Positions 16,763-26,019 of a stretch of DNA of 64,000 nucleotides are shown one piece after another. The DNA comes from Pseudochelatococcus lubricantis. Lineage in GTDB: Bacteria; Pseudomonadota; Alphaproteobacteria; Rhizobiales; Beijerinckiaceae. Numbering within the stretch: position 1 is the first letter of the stretch; each line of letters opens with the position of its first letter. The notes below the pieces were generated by a model. That model was not told the origin of the DNA, made no database searches, and saw only the letters and a list, made by a program, of their open reading frames with translations. Position numbers and translations under genes: made by a program. Where the stretch lies: the NCBI RefSeq assembly GCF_011762225.1, contig NZ_JAASQI010000003.1, positions 62,001-126,000 of the forward strand, in the 5' to 3' direction.

Positions 16763-17533
16763 GTGAGGGGCTTGAAAGGTAAAGTAGTTGTCGTAACAGG
16801 CGGCGCAGGAGGCATCGGTTCGGCGACCGGCCGGCGATTCGCGGAAGAGGGGGCCCGTGTCGTCGTGGCCGATATCGGCGCCGAGGCGGCCGCCCGGGCG
16901 GTTGATGCCATCCGGAGCGCCGGCGGAGAGGCAACGGCGCTTGCCGTCGATCTCGTCGATTACGAAGCGACTGCCGCCGCAGTGGCAAATGTCGAGGCGG
17001 AGTTCGGTCCGATCGATGTGCTGGTCAACAACGTTGGCTGGGATCTGTTCGTGCCCTTCCTGAAATCCGAACCCGATTTCTGGACGAAGATCATCGATAT
17101 CAACCTGCGCGCCGTGCTGAACATTACCAAACCCGTTGTTGCCTCGATGGTGGCGCGGGGTGTCGCCGGCCGGGTCGTCTCGATCGGTTCGGACGCCGGG
17201 CGCGTGGGATCGTCGGGCGAATCCGTCTACGCCGCCTGCAAGGCGGGCGTCATCGCCTTCTCGAAGACGCTGGCGCGCGAGCATGCCCGCCATGGCATCA
17301 CATTCAACGTGGTTTGCCCCGGCGTGACCGAGACGGCGATGCTGGAGAGCTTCATGGAAGCGGCGGGCGACAAGGAAAAGCTGCGCGTCGCCTTCACCCG
17401 GGCCGTGCCGCTCGGCCGGCTGGGCAAGCCCGACGATCTGCCCGGCGCGATCCTGTTCCTTGCCTCCGATGACGCCGCCTTCATCACCGGGCAGGTGATC
17501 TCCGTCTCCGGCGGCCTGACGATGCACGGCTGA
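16763..17533 (+). CDS. badH: 2-hydroxycyclohexanecarboxyl-CoA dehydrogenase (SDR family)
   Basis: A 256-residue short-chain dehydrogenase. The NAD-binding TGGAGGIG is near the N terminus and the catalytic Ser, Tyr and Lys lie in SIGSDAGRVGSSGESVYAACKAG (about 138-160). I prefer the GTG at 16763, which has GGAGG six bases upstream and gives the usual family N terminus; the in-frame ATG at 16751 would place that RBS inside the gene. It oxidises 2-hydroxycyclohexanecarboxyl-CoA to the 2-keto form with NAD+. The ring-opening hydrolase badI follows after 11 bases, and badR is divergent upstream, so the pathway assignment is well supported. Confidence 0.88.
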   Translation: MRGLKGKVVVVTGGAGGIGSATGRRFAEEGARVVVADIGAEAAARAVDAIRSAGGEATALAVDLVDYEATAAAVANVEAEFGPIDVLVNNVGWDLFVPFLKSEPDFWTKIIDINLRAVLNITKPVVASMVARGVAGRVVSIGSDAGRVGSSGESVYAACKAGVIAFSKTLAREHARHGITFNVVCPGVTETAMLESFMEAAGDKEKLRVAFTRAVPLGRLGKPDDLPGAILFLASDDAAFITGQVISVSGGLTMHG

Positions 17534-17544
17534 AAGGACGAGCC

Positions 17545-18327
17545 ATGACCTATACGGATATTCTCTATGAAGTGAAGAACGGTGCCGCCTGGATCACCAT
17601 CAACCGGCCCGACAAGTATAACGCCTTTCGCGGCCACACGGTGGATGAGTTGATCCACGCGGTCCAGACCGCCGGTTGGGATCGCAAGATCGGCGTGATC
17701 GTGCTGACGGGCGCGGGCGACAAGGCCTTCTGCACAGGCGGCGACCAGTCGGCACACGATGGGCAATACGACGGCCGGGGCGTGATCGGGTTGCCCGTCG
17801 ACGAGTTGCAGAGCCTGATCCGTGACGTGCCCAAGCCGGTGATCGCGCGCGTCAACGGCTTCGCCATCGGCGGCGGCAACGTGCTCGCCACCGTCTGCGA
17901 CCTCACCATCGCCTCCGAAAAGGCGCAGTTCGGCCAGGTGGGCCCCAAGGTCGGTTCGGTCGATCCCGGTTTCGGCACCGCCTATCTCGCCCGCATCGTC
18001 GGCGAGAAGCGCGCCCGCGAAATCTGGTACCTCAACAGGCGCTACACCGCCGCCGAGGCGTTGGCCATGGGGCTCGTCAACGCCGTCGTTCCGCACGAGG
18101 AACTCGACGCCGAGGTCGATCGCTGGGTGGCGGAGCTGATGGAGCGCTCTCCCACCGCGCTGGCGCTGGCCAAGGTGTCGTTCAACGCCGACAGCGAAAA
18201 CATCCGCGGCATCTCGGCCCTCGGGATGCGGGCGCTCAGCCTCTACTACGAGACCGACGAGAGCAAGGAAGGCGGCATCGCATTCCGCGAGAAGAGAAAG
18301 CCGGATTTCAGGAAATTCGGCAAGTAA
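17545..18327 (+). CDS. badI: 2-ketocyclohexanecarboxyl-CoA hydrolase
   Basis: A 260-residue crotonase-family enzyme matching BadI along its length. It hydrolytically opens the beta-keto ring ester to pimelyl-CoA. Diagnostic stretches are TGAGDKAFCTGGDQSAHDGQYDGRG and VGPKVGSVDPGFGTAYLARIVGEKRAREIWYL, shared with BadI and the MenB-like naphthoate synthases and distinct from ordinary enoyl-CoA hydratases; the usual hydratase glutamates are replaced. It lies between badH and aliB in one operon. MenB is the main alternative, but no menaquinone genes are nearby. Confidence 0.93.
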   Translation: MTYTDILYEVKNGAAWITINRPDKYNAFRGHTVDELIHAVQTAGWDRKIGVIVLTGAGDKAFCTGGDQSAHDGQYDGRGVIGLPVDELQSLIRDVPKPVIARVNGFAIGGGNVLATVCDLTIASEKAQFGQVGPKVGSVDPGFGTAYLARIVGEKRAREIWYLNRRYTAAEALAMGLVNAVVPHEELDAEVDRWVAELMERSPTALALAKVSFNADSENIRGISALGMRALSLYYETDESKEGGIAFREKRKPDFRKFGK

Positions 18328-18370
18328 CGAAGAAAAATGAGCCTGATGGTCCAGTAACCGGGGAGGAAAC

Positions 18371-19531
18371 ATGCATCCCACGATCTTCGACACGGCGGAA
18401 TTGAGCGATCTGCGTGACCTCGCCCGCAAGTTCGCGACGGAAAAGCTCGCGCCTGGCTATCAGGCGCGCGAGAAAGCCGGTGCCTTCGGCAAGGAACTGG
18501 TGCGCGAAATGGGCAGCCTCGGGCTGATCGCGCCTGAACTGCCGGAGCAATTCGGCGGGCTCGGCGCGGGCGCGATCTATTCCGGCGTCATCATCGAGGA
18601 AATCGCCAAGGCGGACTTCAACTTCGGCTACGTGAACATCCTCGCGTCGCTGAACGGCCAGATCCTCGCCAGTTTCGCCAATCCGGACATCCGGCGGGAG
18701 TGGCTGCCGAAGCTCACGGCGGGGGAGATCATGATCGCCATCGCGCTCACCGAACCGCGCGGCGGGTCGGATGCTGCCAATCTCGGACTGCGCATGGAAC
18801 GCGCGGGCGATCATTATATCATCAATGGCGAGAAAACCTCGATCTCGGCCGCCGATCAGGCGGCTGGCGCGGTTGTCTTTGCCCGCACCGGCCGGCCGGA
18901 GGACAAGGCGCGCGGCATCTCGGCGATCTTCGTGCCCATGGACACCCCCGGCATCAGCACCACCCGCTTCACGGATGTCGGCCAGCACGCGATCGGGCGC
19001 GGCTCCATCTTCTTCGACAACGTGAAGGTGCCAGCGGAGAACCTGCTCGGAGACGAGGGCACGGGCTTCGTGCAGGTGATGCAGGGCTTCGACTTCTCTC
19101 GCTCGCTGATCGGGCTGCAATGCCTCGGCACTGCGCGGCAGAGCCTCGATGAAACATGGGCCTACATCGGCGAGCGCCATGCCTTCGGCAAGCCGCTCGG
19201 GGCGTTCCAGGGCATCACCCACCAGCTCGCGGATTTCGATACGCGGATCGAGGGCGCGCGGCTGCTGAGCTACAACGCACTCTGGCTCAAGGACAATGAC
19301 TTGCCGCATGTCGCCGAGGCGGCGATGGCGAAGTGGTGGCCGCCGCTGCTCGCCTATGAGGCGATCCATTGCTGCCTGCTGATCCACGGCCACGCCGCCT
19401 ATTCCAGCGAACTGCCGTTCGAGCAGCGCTTGCGCGATGTGCTCGGCCTGCAGATCGGCGACGGCACCGCGCACATCATGAAGAACATCATAGCCCGCGA
19501 GCGCGCGGGCCGGGCGGCCGTGGCTGGCTGA
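18371..19531 (+). CDS. aliB: Cyclohexanecarboxyl-CoA dehydrogenase
   Basis: A 386-residue acyl-CoA dehydrogenase that introduces the ring double bond, giving cyclohex-1-ene-1-carboxyl-CoA. LTEPRGGSDAANL (127-139) is the FAD/substrate loop. At the usual catalytic-glutamate site the sequence reads QIGDGTAHIM, giving aspartate (D364). A shortened acidic base fits an enzyme specialised for an alicyclic ring and is a useful marker for this subfamily. GGGGAGGAAAC precedes the ATG. The gene follows badI and precedes the ligase aliA by 25 bases, as expected for this pathway. Confidence 0.9.
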   Translation: MHPTIFDTAELSDLRDLARKFATEKLAPGYQAREKAGAFGKELVREMGSLGLIAPELPEQFGGLGAGAIYSGVIIEEIAKADFNFGYVNILASLNGQILASFANPDIRREWLPKLTAGEIMIAIALTEPRGGSDAANLGLRMERAGDHYIINGEKTSISAADQAAGAVVFARTGRPEDKARGISAIFVPMDTPGISTTRFTDVGQHAIGRGSIFFDNVKVPAENLLGDEGTGFVQVMQGFDFSRSLIGLQCLGTARQSLDETWAYIGERHAFGKPLGAFQGITHQLADFDTRIEGARLLSYNALWLKDNDLPHVAEAAMAKWWPPLLAYEAIHCCLLIHGHAAYSSELPFEQRLRDVLGLQIGDGTAHIMKNIIARERAGRAAVAG

Positions 19532-19556
19532 ACCCGGAAAGGGGAGGAAGCAAGCG

Positions 19557-21212
19557 ATGAAATTCGATGCAGTACTGATCGAACCGCGCCGTGCAAGAAT
19601 GGAAGCGGAAGGATTATGGCGCGGCAAGACCTTGCTCGATTATTTCGATGCCTGCGTGGCCGAAAGGCCCGATGCCGTGGGACTGACCGCCGTCACCGTC
19701 GCCACGGGCGATCGGCGCGATCTGACCTATGCCGGGATCGACCGTCTCGCGTGGCGCGCGGCGGCCGGCCTGCGCGGACTCGGCCTCGCCAGGGACGACG
19801 TGCTGGCCTGCCAGTTGCCGAACTCGTGGGAATTCGTCGTCCTCTACATCGCCTGCCGCCGGCTCGGCATCGTCTTCAATCCGGTGATGCCGATCTTCCG
19901 TGAGCACGAGCTGCTGTTCATGCTCCGTCACGGCGAGGTCAGGGCCTTCGTCGTGCCGCGGACGTTCCGCGGTTTCGATCACGAGGCGATGGCGGAGCGG
20001 ATGCGGCCCGACCTGCCGGACCTCGAACACGTCATCGTCACCGGAGGAGAAGGGCCGAACGGCTTCGACGCCCTGCTGCTCGATCCCGCGCTCGACGACA
20101 TACAGGACCTCGCGGCGATCAGCGCGCGCGACCGCGGCGACGCCGATGACGTGTGCCAACTCATTTATACGTCCGGCACCACGGGCGAGCCGAAGGGTGT
20201 GATGCACACCGCCAACACGATGTATTCCAATCTCGTGCCCTACGCGGAGCGTCTGCGCCTTGGCGCATCGGACGTCGTGTTGATGGCCTCGCCGATGGCT
20301 CATCAGACAGGCTTCATGTACGGCTTTCTGATGCCGGTGATGCTGCGCGCCCGCATGGTGCTCATGGATGTCTGGGACAAGGCGGTGGCGGCGCGGCTGC
20401 TTGAGAGCGAACGGGCGACCTTCACCATGGCCTCGACGCCGTTCCTCATGGATCTGTCGAACGCCGTGGAGGAGGCGGGAACAGATGCCTCGTCATTGCG
20501 CATTTTTCTCTGCGCCGGCACCGCTATCCCCGGTCCGCTCGTCGAACGTGCGCGCGGCGTACTCGGTGCAAAGGTCATTTCCGCGTGGGGCATGACCGAG
20601 AACGGCGCCGTGACCGTCGTCGCACCGGACGATCCGGACGAACGCTCGGTCAATACCGACGGCTTCGCCTTGCGCGGCATGGAGCTGCAGGTGCGCGGCG
20701 CCGACGGACTGCCGGCGCCGGCCGGCCACGAGGGCGAGCTTTACGTGCGCGGCTGTTCCAACTTCGTCGGCTACCTCAAACGTCCGCAATGGAACAACAC
20801 CGACCCCGAGGGCTGGTTCGACACCGGCGACATCGCCCGCATGGACGAGCAGGGCTACATCCGTATCTGCGGGCGCTCCAAGGACATCATTATCCGCGGC
20901 GCGGAGAATATCCCGGTCATCGAGGTCGAGGCGCTGCTTTACAAGCACCCGGCGATACACCAGGTGGCGGTTGTCGGCTATCCCGACGCGCGGCTGGGCG
21001 AGCGCGCCTGCGCCTTCGTGGTGCTGAAGGGCGGACAGAGCTTCGACTTCGCTGAAATGACCCGCTTTCTGGAGATGCAGCGGCTGGCGAAACAGTACTT
21101 TCCCGAACGGCTCGAAATCCGCGACAAGCTGCCAGCGACCGCGTCGGGCAAGATCCAGAAGTTCGCGCTGCGCAACATCCTGAAGGCCGAAACCGGGGGC
21201 GGGGAAGCATGA
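19557..21212 (+). CDS. aliA: Cyclohexanecarboxylate-CoA ligase
   Basis: A 551-residue ANL-superfamily acid-CoA ligase that activates cyclohexanecarboxylate with ATP and CoA. The P-loop-like YTSGTTGEPKG (about 203-213), the AWGMTENG motif and the hinge/C-domain YIRICGRSKDIIIRGAENI are present, with the catalytic lysine region TASGKIQKFALR near the C terminus. AGGGGAGG precedes the ATG. It is the last gene of the badHI-aliBA run, and copy B of the hairpin repeat lies 127 bases after its stop. Assignment to the alicyclic substrate rests on the operon. Confidence 0.9.
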   Translation: MKFDAVLIEPRRARMEAEGLWRGKTLLDYFDACVAERPDAVGLTAVTVATGDRRDLTYAGIDRLAWRAAAGLRGLGLARDDVLACQLPNSWEFVVLYIACRRLGIVFNPVMPIFREHELLFMLRHGEVRAFVVPRTFRGFDHEAMAERMRPDLPDLEHVIVTGGEGPNGFDALLLDPALDDIQDLAAISARDRGDADDVCQLIYTSGTTGEPKGVMHTANTMYSNLVPYAERLRLGASDVVLMASPMAHQTGFMYGFLMPVMLRARMVLMDVWDKAVAARLLESERATFTMASTPFLMDLSNAVEEAGTDASSLRIFLCAGTAIPGPLVERARGVLGAKVISAWGMTENGAVTVVAPDDPDERSVNTDGFALRGMELQVRGADGLPAPAGHEGELYVRGCSNFVGYLKRPQWNNTDPEGWFDTGDIARMDEQGYIRICGRSKDIIIRGAENIPVIEVEALLYKHPAIHQVAVVGYPDARLGERACAFVVLKGGQSFDFAEMTRFLEMQRLAKQYFPERLEIRDKLPATASGKIQKFALRNILKAETGGGEA

Positions 21213-21339
21213 ACGGCACACCGCCCGCGATCTCGATCCGCCGGGCAACATGCGCCTGAATCGCGTCTGCGCCACCGGACAAGGCACACGACCCCGTCAG
21301 GCCCACAGTCTGGCGGGGATTGTTCCGATCGCGGGTTCC

Positions 21340-21407
21340 GATCAGAATTCGCTCAAGATAAGGAACCTAGAATCTGCCCTGTTTCAACGTAAACAGGACA
21401 GATTCTA
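21340..21407. repeat. Copy B of the 68-bp hairpin repeat
   Basis: These 68 bases match 13901-13968 with two substitutions, in the same orientation. The arms 21367-21384 and 21391-21407 pair around the same 6-base loop, with one mismatch. It sits between convergent aliA and the GNAT gene and overlaps the GNAT stop codon at 21405-21407. Together with copy A it brackets the whole bad/ali cluster. Confidence 0.9.
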
Positions 21408-21887
21408 AAGGCCGTTTCCGCCGGCGGGCAGGCTCATGCCGACGACCATCTCGCCGTCCTCGTCCAGCCCTTCCTCAAGAAAGCCTGCGGCACCATAGAG
21501 GCGGCGCGCTCCCTCGTTGTCCGGCATGTAGCAGATTGAGACCCGGCGCACATGGCCGAGCGTGGCGATCTCCTCCAGCGCCGCGCGCAGGGCGGCGCGT
21601 CCATAGCCGCGGCCCTGAACGGCGCTGTCGATCATGAAGCGGTAGATCCGCGCCTCGTCGTCGTCCGCCGGCGCCTCGTACATGAGAAATCCGACGATGC
21701 GCGCCTGCGCCATCACAACGCGGGGGCGGGCGTCGGGATCGTGATCGGCCTCGTCGAGCGACTCGGCGTTGCCCGCCAACCAGTCCACTTGCCCGGGCGC
21801 AAGTTCGAGGGCTACCACGGCCTCGCGGTTGGCCGCCGTCACGGGAACGAGGCGAACGGCGGGCGGCGGAGAGGTTTCGCGGTCCAT
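21405..21887 (-). CDS. GNAT-family N-acetyltransferase
   Basis: A 160-residue GNAT. The acetyl-CoA-binding motif is GRGYGRAALRAALEEI (about 94-109), preceded by the core strands RIVGFLMYEAPADDDEARIYRFMID. It starts 19 bases after the stop of the large NRPS-like gene on the same strand, so the two are probably co-transcribed. In peptide-producing loci a GNAT can N-acetylate the product for self-protection or maturation; that role is inferred here only from adjacency. Its resemblance to spermine/spermidine or general GNATs does not fix a substrate. Confidence 0.85.
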   Translation of the reverse strand: MDRETSPPPAVRLVPVTAANREAVVALELAPGQVDWLAGNAESLDEADHDPDARPRVVMAQARIVGFLMYEAPADDDEARIYRFMIDSAVQGRGYGRAALRAALEEIATLGHVRRVSICYMPDNEGARRLYGAAGFLEEGLDEDGEMVVGMSLPAGGNGL

Positions 21888-21906
21888 CGTCTCGCCGTCC
21901 CGGGCT

Positions 21907-24900
21907 TCAGGCAGCGTCCGCCCGGGAAGGGGCGACGTCGCGGACCGGCGTGAGAAGGCGGTGAAGCTTCGCGGGGTTGCCGCGCCACGCGGTACCGGCC
22001 TCGATGGTCTCGCCCTTCATGACGAACGAATCCGCGTCCACCACCGCCCCGTCGCCCACGCTCACGCCGTAATGGATGAAGGCAGCCGGCGCGAGGGTGC
22101 TGCCGCTGCCGACATGCACGCGGTCGGACTTGAACACGCCTTCTTCCAGCGAATGCGCCTGAATGACGCAGGCTTCGTTGAGGGTTGCGCCGTCGCCGAT
22201 CTCGACCAGCGAGCGCTCTGTGATGATGCTGCCGGCATCGTAAACCCGCCGGCCGACCTTCGCGCCCATGAGGCGCAGGATCATCGGCCGGAAGGGCGTG
22301 CCGCCGAACAGGCGGGCGACGGGCGAGTCCGACAGCTTCCAGTGGCGTTCGTGCGACCAGAAGCGGGGATCGTAAATGGTGACCATCTGCGGCCTGAGCC
22401 GCCCGAAGCCGAGGCTCGCCCGTTCGAGCAGGATGAAGAACGGAATGACGATGGCCGAGGTCAGGATCGTCGCCACGAAAAGCGCCGCCGCCCCCCACTC
22501 CGCGTAGTAGTTGAGCGCCCGGTCCCAGATCAGCATGCTCACGAACAGCGCGAACCATTGCCCCACGAGGTAAAGCAGGGCGGTGGCGGCGTTGTGCCGG
22601 TTCTTGCCGGGCAGGCGCCTGCTCCGCTCGCCCTCGTCGAAAGAGCCGATCAGCGCCTTGTCGCGTTCCACCATGCGCGGGATCGCGAAGGAAGGCGAAC
22701 CGAGCAGGCCGACGTTTTCCCTCACCGGGCCGTCGACCGGGATCATGACCTTGGTGCCGAGCAGGCAGTTGGCGCCCGTGCGCGCATCCGGCGGGTAATA
22801 GATGTTGTTGCCGAGATAGTTGCGCTCGCCGATCCGTGTATGCTCCAGGCGGAAGGCAGATGCGGACTTGTACATGTTGATCATGGACAGGCCGTCCGAC
22901 ACGATGGTGCCGGCGCCGACCTCGCACAGCAGCGGGTTGTCGTGCTGCTGGTTGGTGCCGAAGTTGGAGCCGGTCTGCTCCACCTTGTCGAGGTTCCAGC
23001 CGATGGCGCGCATGTAGTGCACCACCGCCGAGCTGTCGCCGAACACCACGTTCAGGAAGCGGGAATTGCTCGACCACGCCACCAGCGTCTGCAACCAGAA
23101 ATGGACGCCATAGAGCGAGTAGGTCCGGCCCGGCTTCAGGAACGGCCGGAACAGGCGTGGCAACACCGCCCCCGAGGCGAGTATCACGGCGATGGAGCCG
23201 AACAGCGTGATGGTGGAGGAGGCCAGCACGAGGCCGACCGTTTCCTCGAAGTCGTCGCTCACATATTCCCAGGCGCTCAGGAAAAGCAGGGGCAGCGGCG
23301 TGACGACGGCAAACAGCCCGACCAGCTGGACCGCCTCGTAGAGGATGCGGCGGGCCTTCGAGCAGGGCATGTCCGGAACCTTGCGATAGTCCGCCGTCGT
23401 GGGCACTGCCGGCGAGCCATGCCACGTCTCGCCCGCCGGAACGCTCTGTCCGCTCTGGAGCGACGAGGCGTGGCCGAGCTGCGCGCCGTCGCCCATGGCG
23501 GTGTGGATGTCGAGCACGCTCGCCTCGCCTACGAACGCGCCCCGCCCGACGTTCACCGGCCCGGTGTGGATGTAGCCCGACTGCGCGCGATAGCCCAGAA
23601 CGATGGAATCCTTGCGCAGGATGGCGCTGTCGCCGAGGGAGATGAGATCCGTGCAGACCGGGACGAGGCGGCATTCGATGGCGGTGTTGCGGCCGAGGCG
23701 AGCCCCGAGCAGTTGCAGATAAAGGCTGTAGAGCGGGCTGCCGCGAAACAGCACCACGGGCGCGCTGCGGATCAGCGTCTTCACCACCCAGAAGCGATAG
23801 TAACGCACGCTCCAGATGGGGAAGGATTCCGCTTTCCAGCGGCCGATCAGCAGCCATTTGCCGATGATTGAGATCGCCGACATGCCGAAGAACAGGGCTG
23901 CCGCCAGCACCGCGCAACGCAGATAGAGATGCAGCGGCTCCTCAAGCTTGACATAGACCCAGTCGAGGCCGCGATCGAGCGCCCATAGCCCGAAGAAGCT
24001 GTAGATTCCGTAGAAAAATAGCTGGGCGGCGCCGCAGGTCCAGTAGGCGAGGGCCGAGGCTTCGTGCGTTGGCTCGGGCTCGACAGGGGTCGCGGCCTCC
24101 TGCTCCGGCCTGCGCAGATGCCGCGCGAGGCGCGCCACGCTGGGATGAAGGTAGATGTCCCGCATGGAGGTGGCAGCCCACCCCTCCCTCGCGCGCACGC
24201 GGGTGCAGAACCACGCCATGAGCAGGGAGTTGGCGCCGAGGTCGTCGAAGAAATGGTCCTCGACGGACACTTCGTCGAGTTTCAGCACGTCCGCGAGAAT
24301 GCCCGCCAGAAACCGCTCGTCGTCGTTGGCAGGCGGCACCACCGGCCGCTCGGCGGAAAGCCGCGTGCTCGTCGGCTTCGGCAACTGCCGCAGATCGGCC
24401 TTGTTGGAGACCGTCATGGGAATGGTCGGCAGTTCTTCCAGATAGGCCGGCACCATGTAATCCGGCAGGCGCCGCTTCAGCTCCCGGGCGATGTCGGCGC
24501 GGGAGAGTGTGGGGAGGCCGCTCTTGAGCGCGTAATAGGCGACGAGTTCCACACGGCCGGGCTCGACTTCCCAGGTCGTGGCGGCGGCTTGCCCGATGGC
24601 CGGCTGGTCGAGCAGCACGGCCTCGATCTCGCCGAGTTCGATACGGTAACCGCGAATTTTCACCTGCGTGTCGATGCGTCCGCGATACTCGATCTGGCCC
24701 TGTCCGTTGATGCGCCCGAGGTCGCCCGTGCGGTAGATGCGCCTCGACGGGTTGTTCGGCAGGTCGAGGAAATCCGGGACGAACTTCTGCTGGGTGAGGT
24801 CCGGCCTGTTGAGGTAGCCCACCGCGAGCCCGATGCCGGCGATGCCGATCTCGCCGAGTTCCCCAGGTGCCGCGAGAGCAGGCTCCGCCGGATCCAGAAT

Positions 24901-26019
24901 GACGATGGAGTATGTGGGCAGCGGCGCGCCGATGGTGACCGCGCCGTCCGGCGCGAGCACGCCCATCGTCGCCGTCACCGTCGCCTCGGTGGGGCCGTAG
25001 GTGTTAAGGATTTGCCGCCCCGGCTTCGACCAGCGCACCACGAGATTGTGCGGGCACGCCTCGCCGCCCACGAGCAGCAGGCGCAGGCCCGGCACCTCGC
25101 TTTCGATGGAGGAGAGCAGCGTCGGGCTGCAGGCCATGCAGGTGACGGCGTTCGTCCGCAGGAAGTCAGCCAGCTCCTCGCCGATGAGGGTGAGGCTGCC
25201 CGGCGCCGGCACCACCGTCGCGCCCGCCGCCAGCGGCACCCAAATCTCCTCCACCGAGAAGTCGAAGGCGATGGTCATGCCCTGATAGACGCGGTCGCCC
25301 GGCCTGTAGCCGTAGCTGGCGGCCGCGACGCGCACGAAGTTGCAGATGCTCCGGTGCTCGACCGCCACACCCTTCGGCTTGCCGGTCGTGCCGGAGGTGT
25401 AGAGGATGTAGCAGACCTTGTCCGTCGTGGCCGCCACCTCGTGGGCCAGCAGCGGCGCGCCGGATTGCGCGTCGACCTCGGCCGCGACCGCGTCAAGCAG
25501 CACGTGGGGCACGTGCAGTCCTTCCACCCGGCTCTCGTAAGCGCGGATCGTGACCACGAGGCCGACTCCCGCATCCTCCAGAATGAAGGCGATCCGCTCC
25601 TGCGGGAAGGCGGTGGCGAGCGGCACATAGGCGGCCCTTGCCTTCATGACGGCGAGCAGAAGCGCGTAGGTCTCGGCGGAGCGGTCGAGCAGGAGGCCCA
25701 CCCGATCGCCGGGCTTCACGCCCCGCTCGACGAGGAGGCGCGCGAGCTGGTTGGCGCGCGTCTCGATTTCCCGATAGGTCCAGGTGCGCCCGCCGTCGAT
25801 CACGGCCGGACACGGGCCGAAGCTCTCCACAAGCTGCTCGAACAGCCCGTCCAGTCGCTCGACGGGACGACCCTGATCGGCGAAATCGGCGCCCGCCAAT
25901 ATCTGGGGCCGCGTGTTCGCCATTGCCTCGTCAGCCACCGCAACAGGCGCCGGCTCGTTACCCGCACTTGCTGCCGCGGCGTCCTCGTCGAACCCGCGGC
26001 GACCGATCCCGTGGACCAT
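21907..26019 (-). CDS. Pls/PosA-type non-ribosomal peptide synthetase
   Basis: A 1370-residue membrane-bound single-module synthetase. Residues about 55-545 are an adenylation domain with YILYTSGTTGKPKG (204-217), NTYGPTEATVTA (339-350) and the A10 lysine (K540). A carrier domain follows (570-635), with the phosphopantetheine serine S598 in DDLGANSLL. The rest alternates membrane segments (about 663-720, 895-950, 1145-1200) with three left-handed beta-helix-like hexapeptide segments (about 775-870, 1015-1100, 1250-1345). This is the architecture of the poly-lysine synthetase family, which joins one amino acid repeatedly without condensation or thioesterase domains. Product and amino acid are unknown. 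Its only obvious partner is the downstream GNAT. Confidence 0.9.
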   Translation of the reverse strand: MVHGIGRRGFDEDAAAASAGNEPAPVAVADEAMANTRPQILAGADFADQGRPVERLDGLFEQLVESFGPCPAVIDGGRTWTYREIETRANQLARLLVERGVKPGDRVGLLLDRSAETYALLLAVMKARAAYVPLATAFPQERIAFILEDAGVGLVVTIRAYESRVEGLHVPHVLLDAVAAEVDAQSGAPLLAHEVAATTDKVCYILYTSGTTGKPKGVAVEHRSICNFVRVAAASYGYRPGDRVYQGMTIAFDFSVEEIWVPLAAGATVVPAPGSLTLIGEELADFLRTNAVTCMACSPTLLSSIESEVPGLRLLLVGGEACPHNLVVRWSKPGRQILNTYGPTEATVTATMGVLAPDGAVTIGAPLPTYSIVILDPAEPALAAPGELGEIGIAGIGLAVGYLNRPDLTQQKFVPDFLDLPNNPSRRIYRTGDLGRINGQGQIEYRGRIDTQVKIRGYRIELGEIEAVLLDQPAIGQAAATTWEVEPGRVELVAYYALKSGLPTLSRADIARELKRRLPDYMVPAYLEELPTIPMTVSNKADLRQLPKPTSTRLSAERPVVPPANDDERFLAGILADVLKLDEVSVEDHFFDDLGANSLLMAWFCTRVRAREGWAATSMRDIYLHPSVARLARHLRRPEQEAATPVEPEPTHEASALAYWTCGAAQLFFYGIYSFFGLWALDRGLDWVYVKLEEPLHLYLRCAVLAAALFFGMSAISIIGKWLLIGRWKAESFPIWSVRYYRFWVVKTLIRSAPVVLFRGSPLYSLYLQLLGARLGRNTAIECRLVPVCTDLISLGDSAILRKDSIVLGYRAQSGYIHTGPVNVGRGAFVGEASVLDIHTAMGDGAQLGHASSLQSGQSVPAGETWHGSPAVPTTADYRKVPDMPCSKARRILYEAVQLVGLFAVVTPLPLLFLSAWEYVSDDFEETVGLVLASSTITLFGSIAVILASGAVLPRLFRPFLKPGRTYSLYGVHFWLQTLVAWSSNSRFLNVVFGDSSAVVHYMRAIGWNLDKVEQTGSNFGTNQQHDNPLLCEVGAGTIVSDGLSMINMYKSASAFRLEHTRIGERNYLGNNIYYPPDARTGANCLLGTKVMIPVDGPVRENVGLLGSPSFAIPRMVERDKALIGSFDEGERSRRLPGKNRHNAATALLYLVGQWFALFVSMLIWDRALNYYAEWGAAALFVATILTSAIVIPFFILLERASLGFGRLRPQMVTIYDPRFWSHERHWKLSDSPVARLFGGTPFRPMILRLMGAKVGRRVYDAGSIITERSLVEIGDGATLNEACVIQAHSLEEGVFKSDRVHVGSGSTLAPAAFIHYGVSVGDGAVVDADSFVMKGETIEAGTAWRGNPAKLHRLLTPVRDVAPSRADAA

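Noticed and set aside
21769-23871. 700-codon plus-strand ORF opposite the NRPS gene
   Set aside because: It is the antisense shadow of a GC-rich gene with clear family motifs on the minus strand; its own sequence resembles no family.
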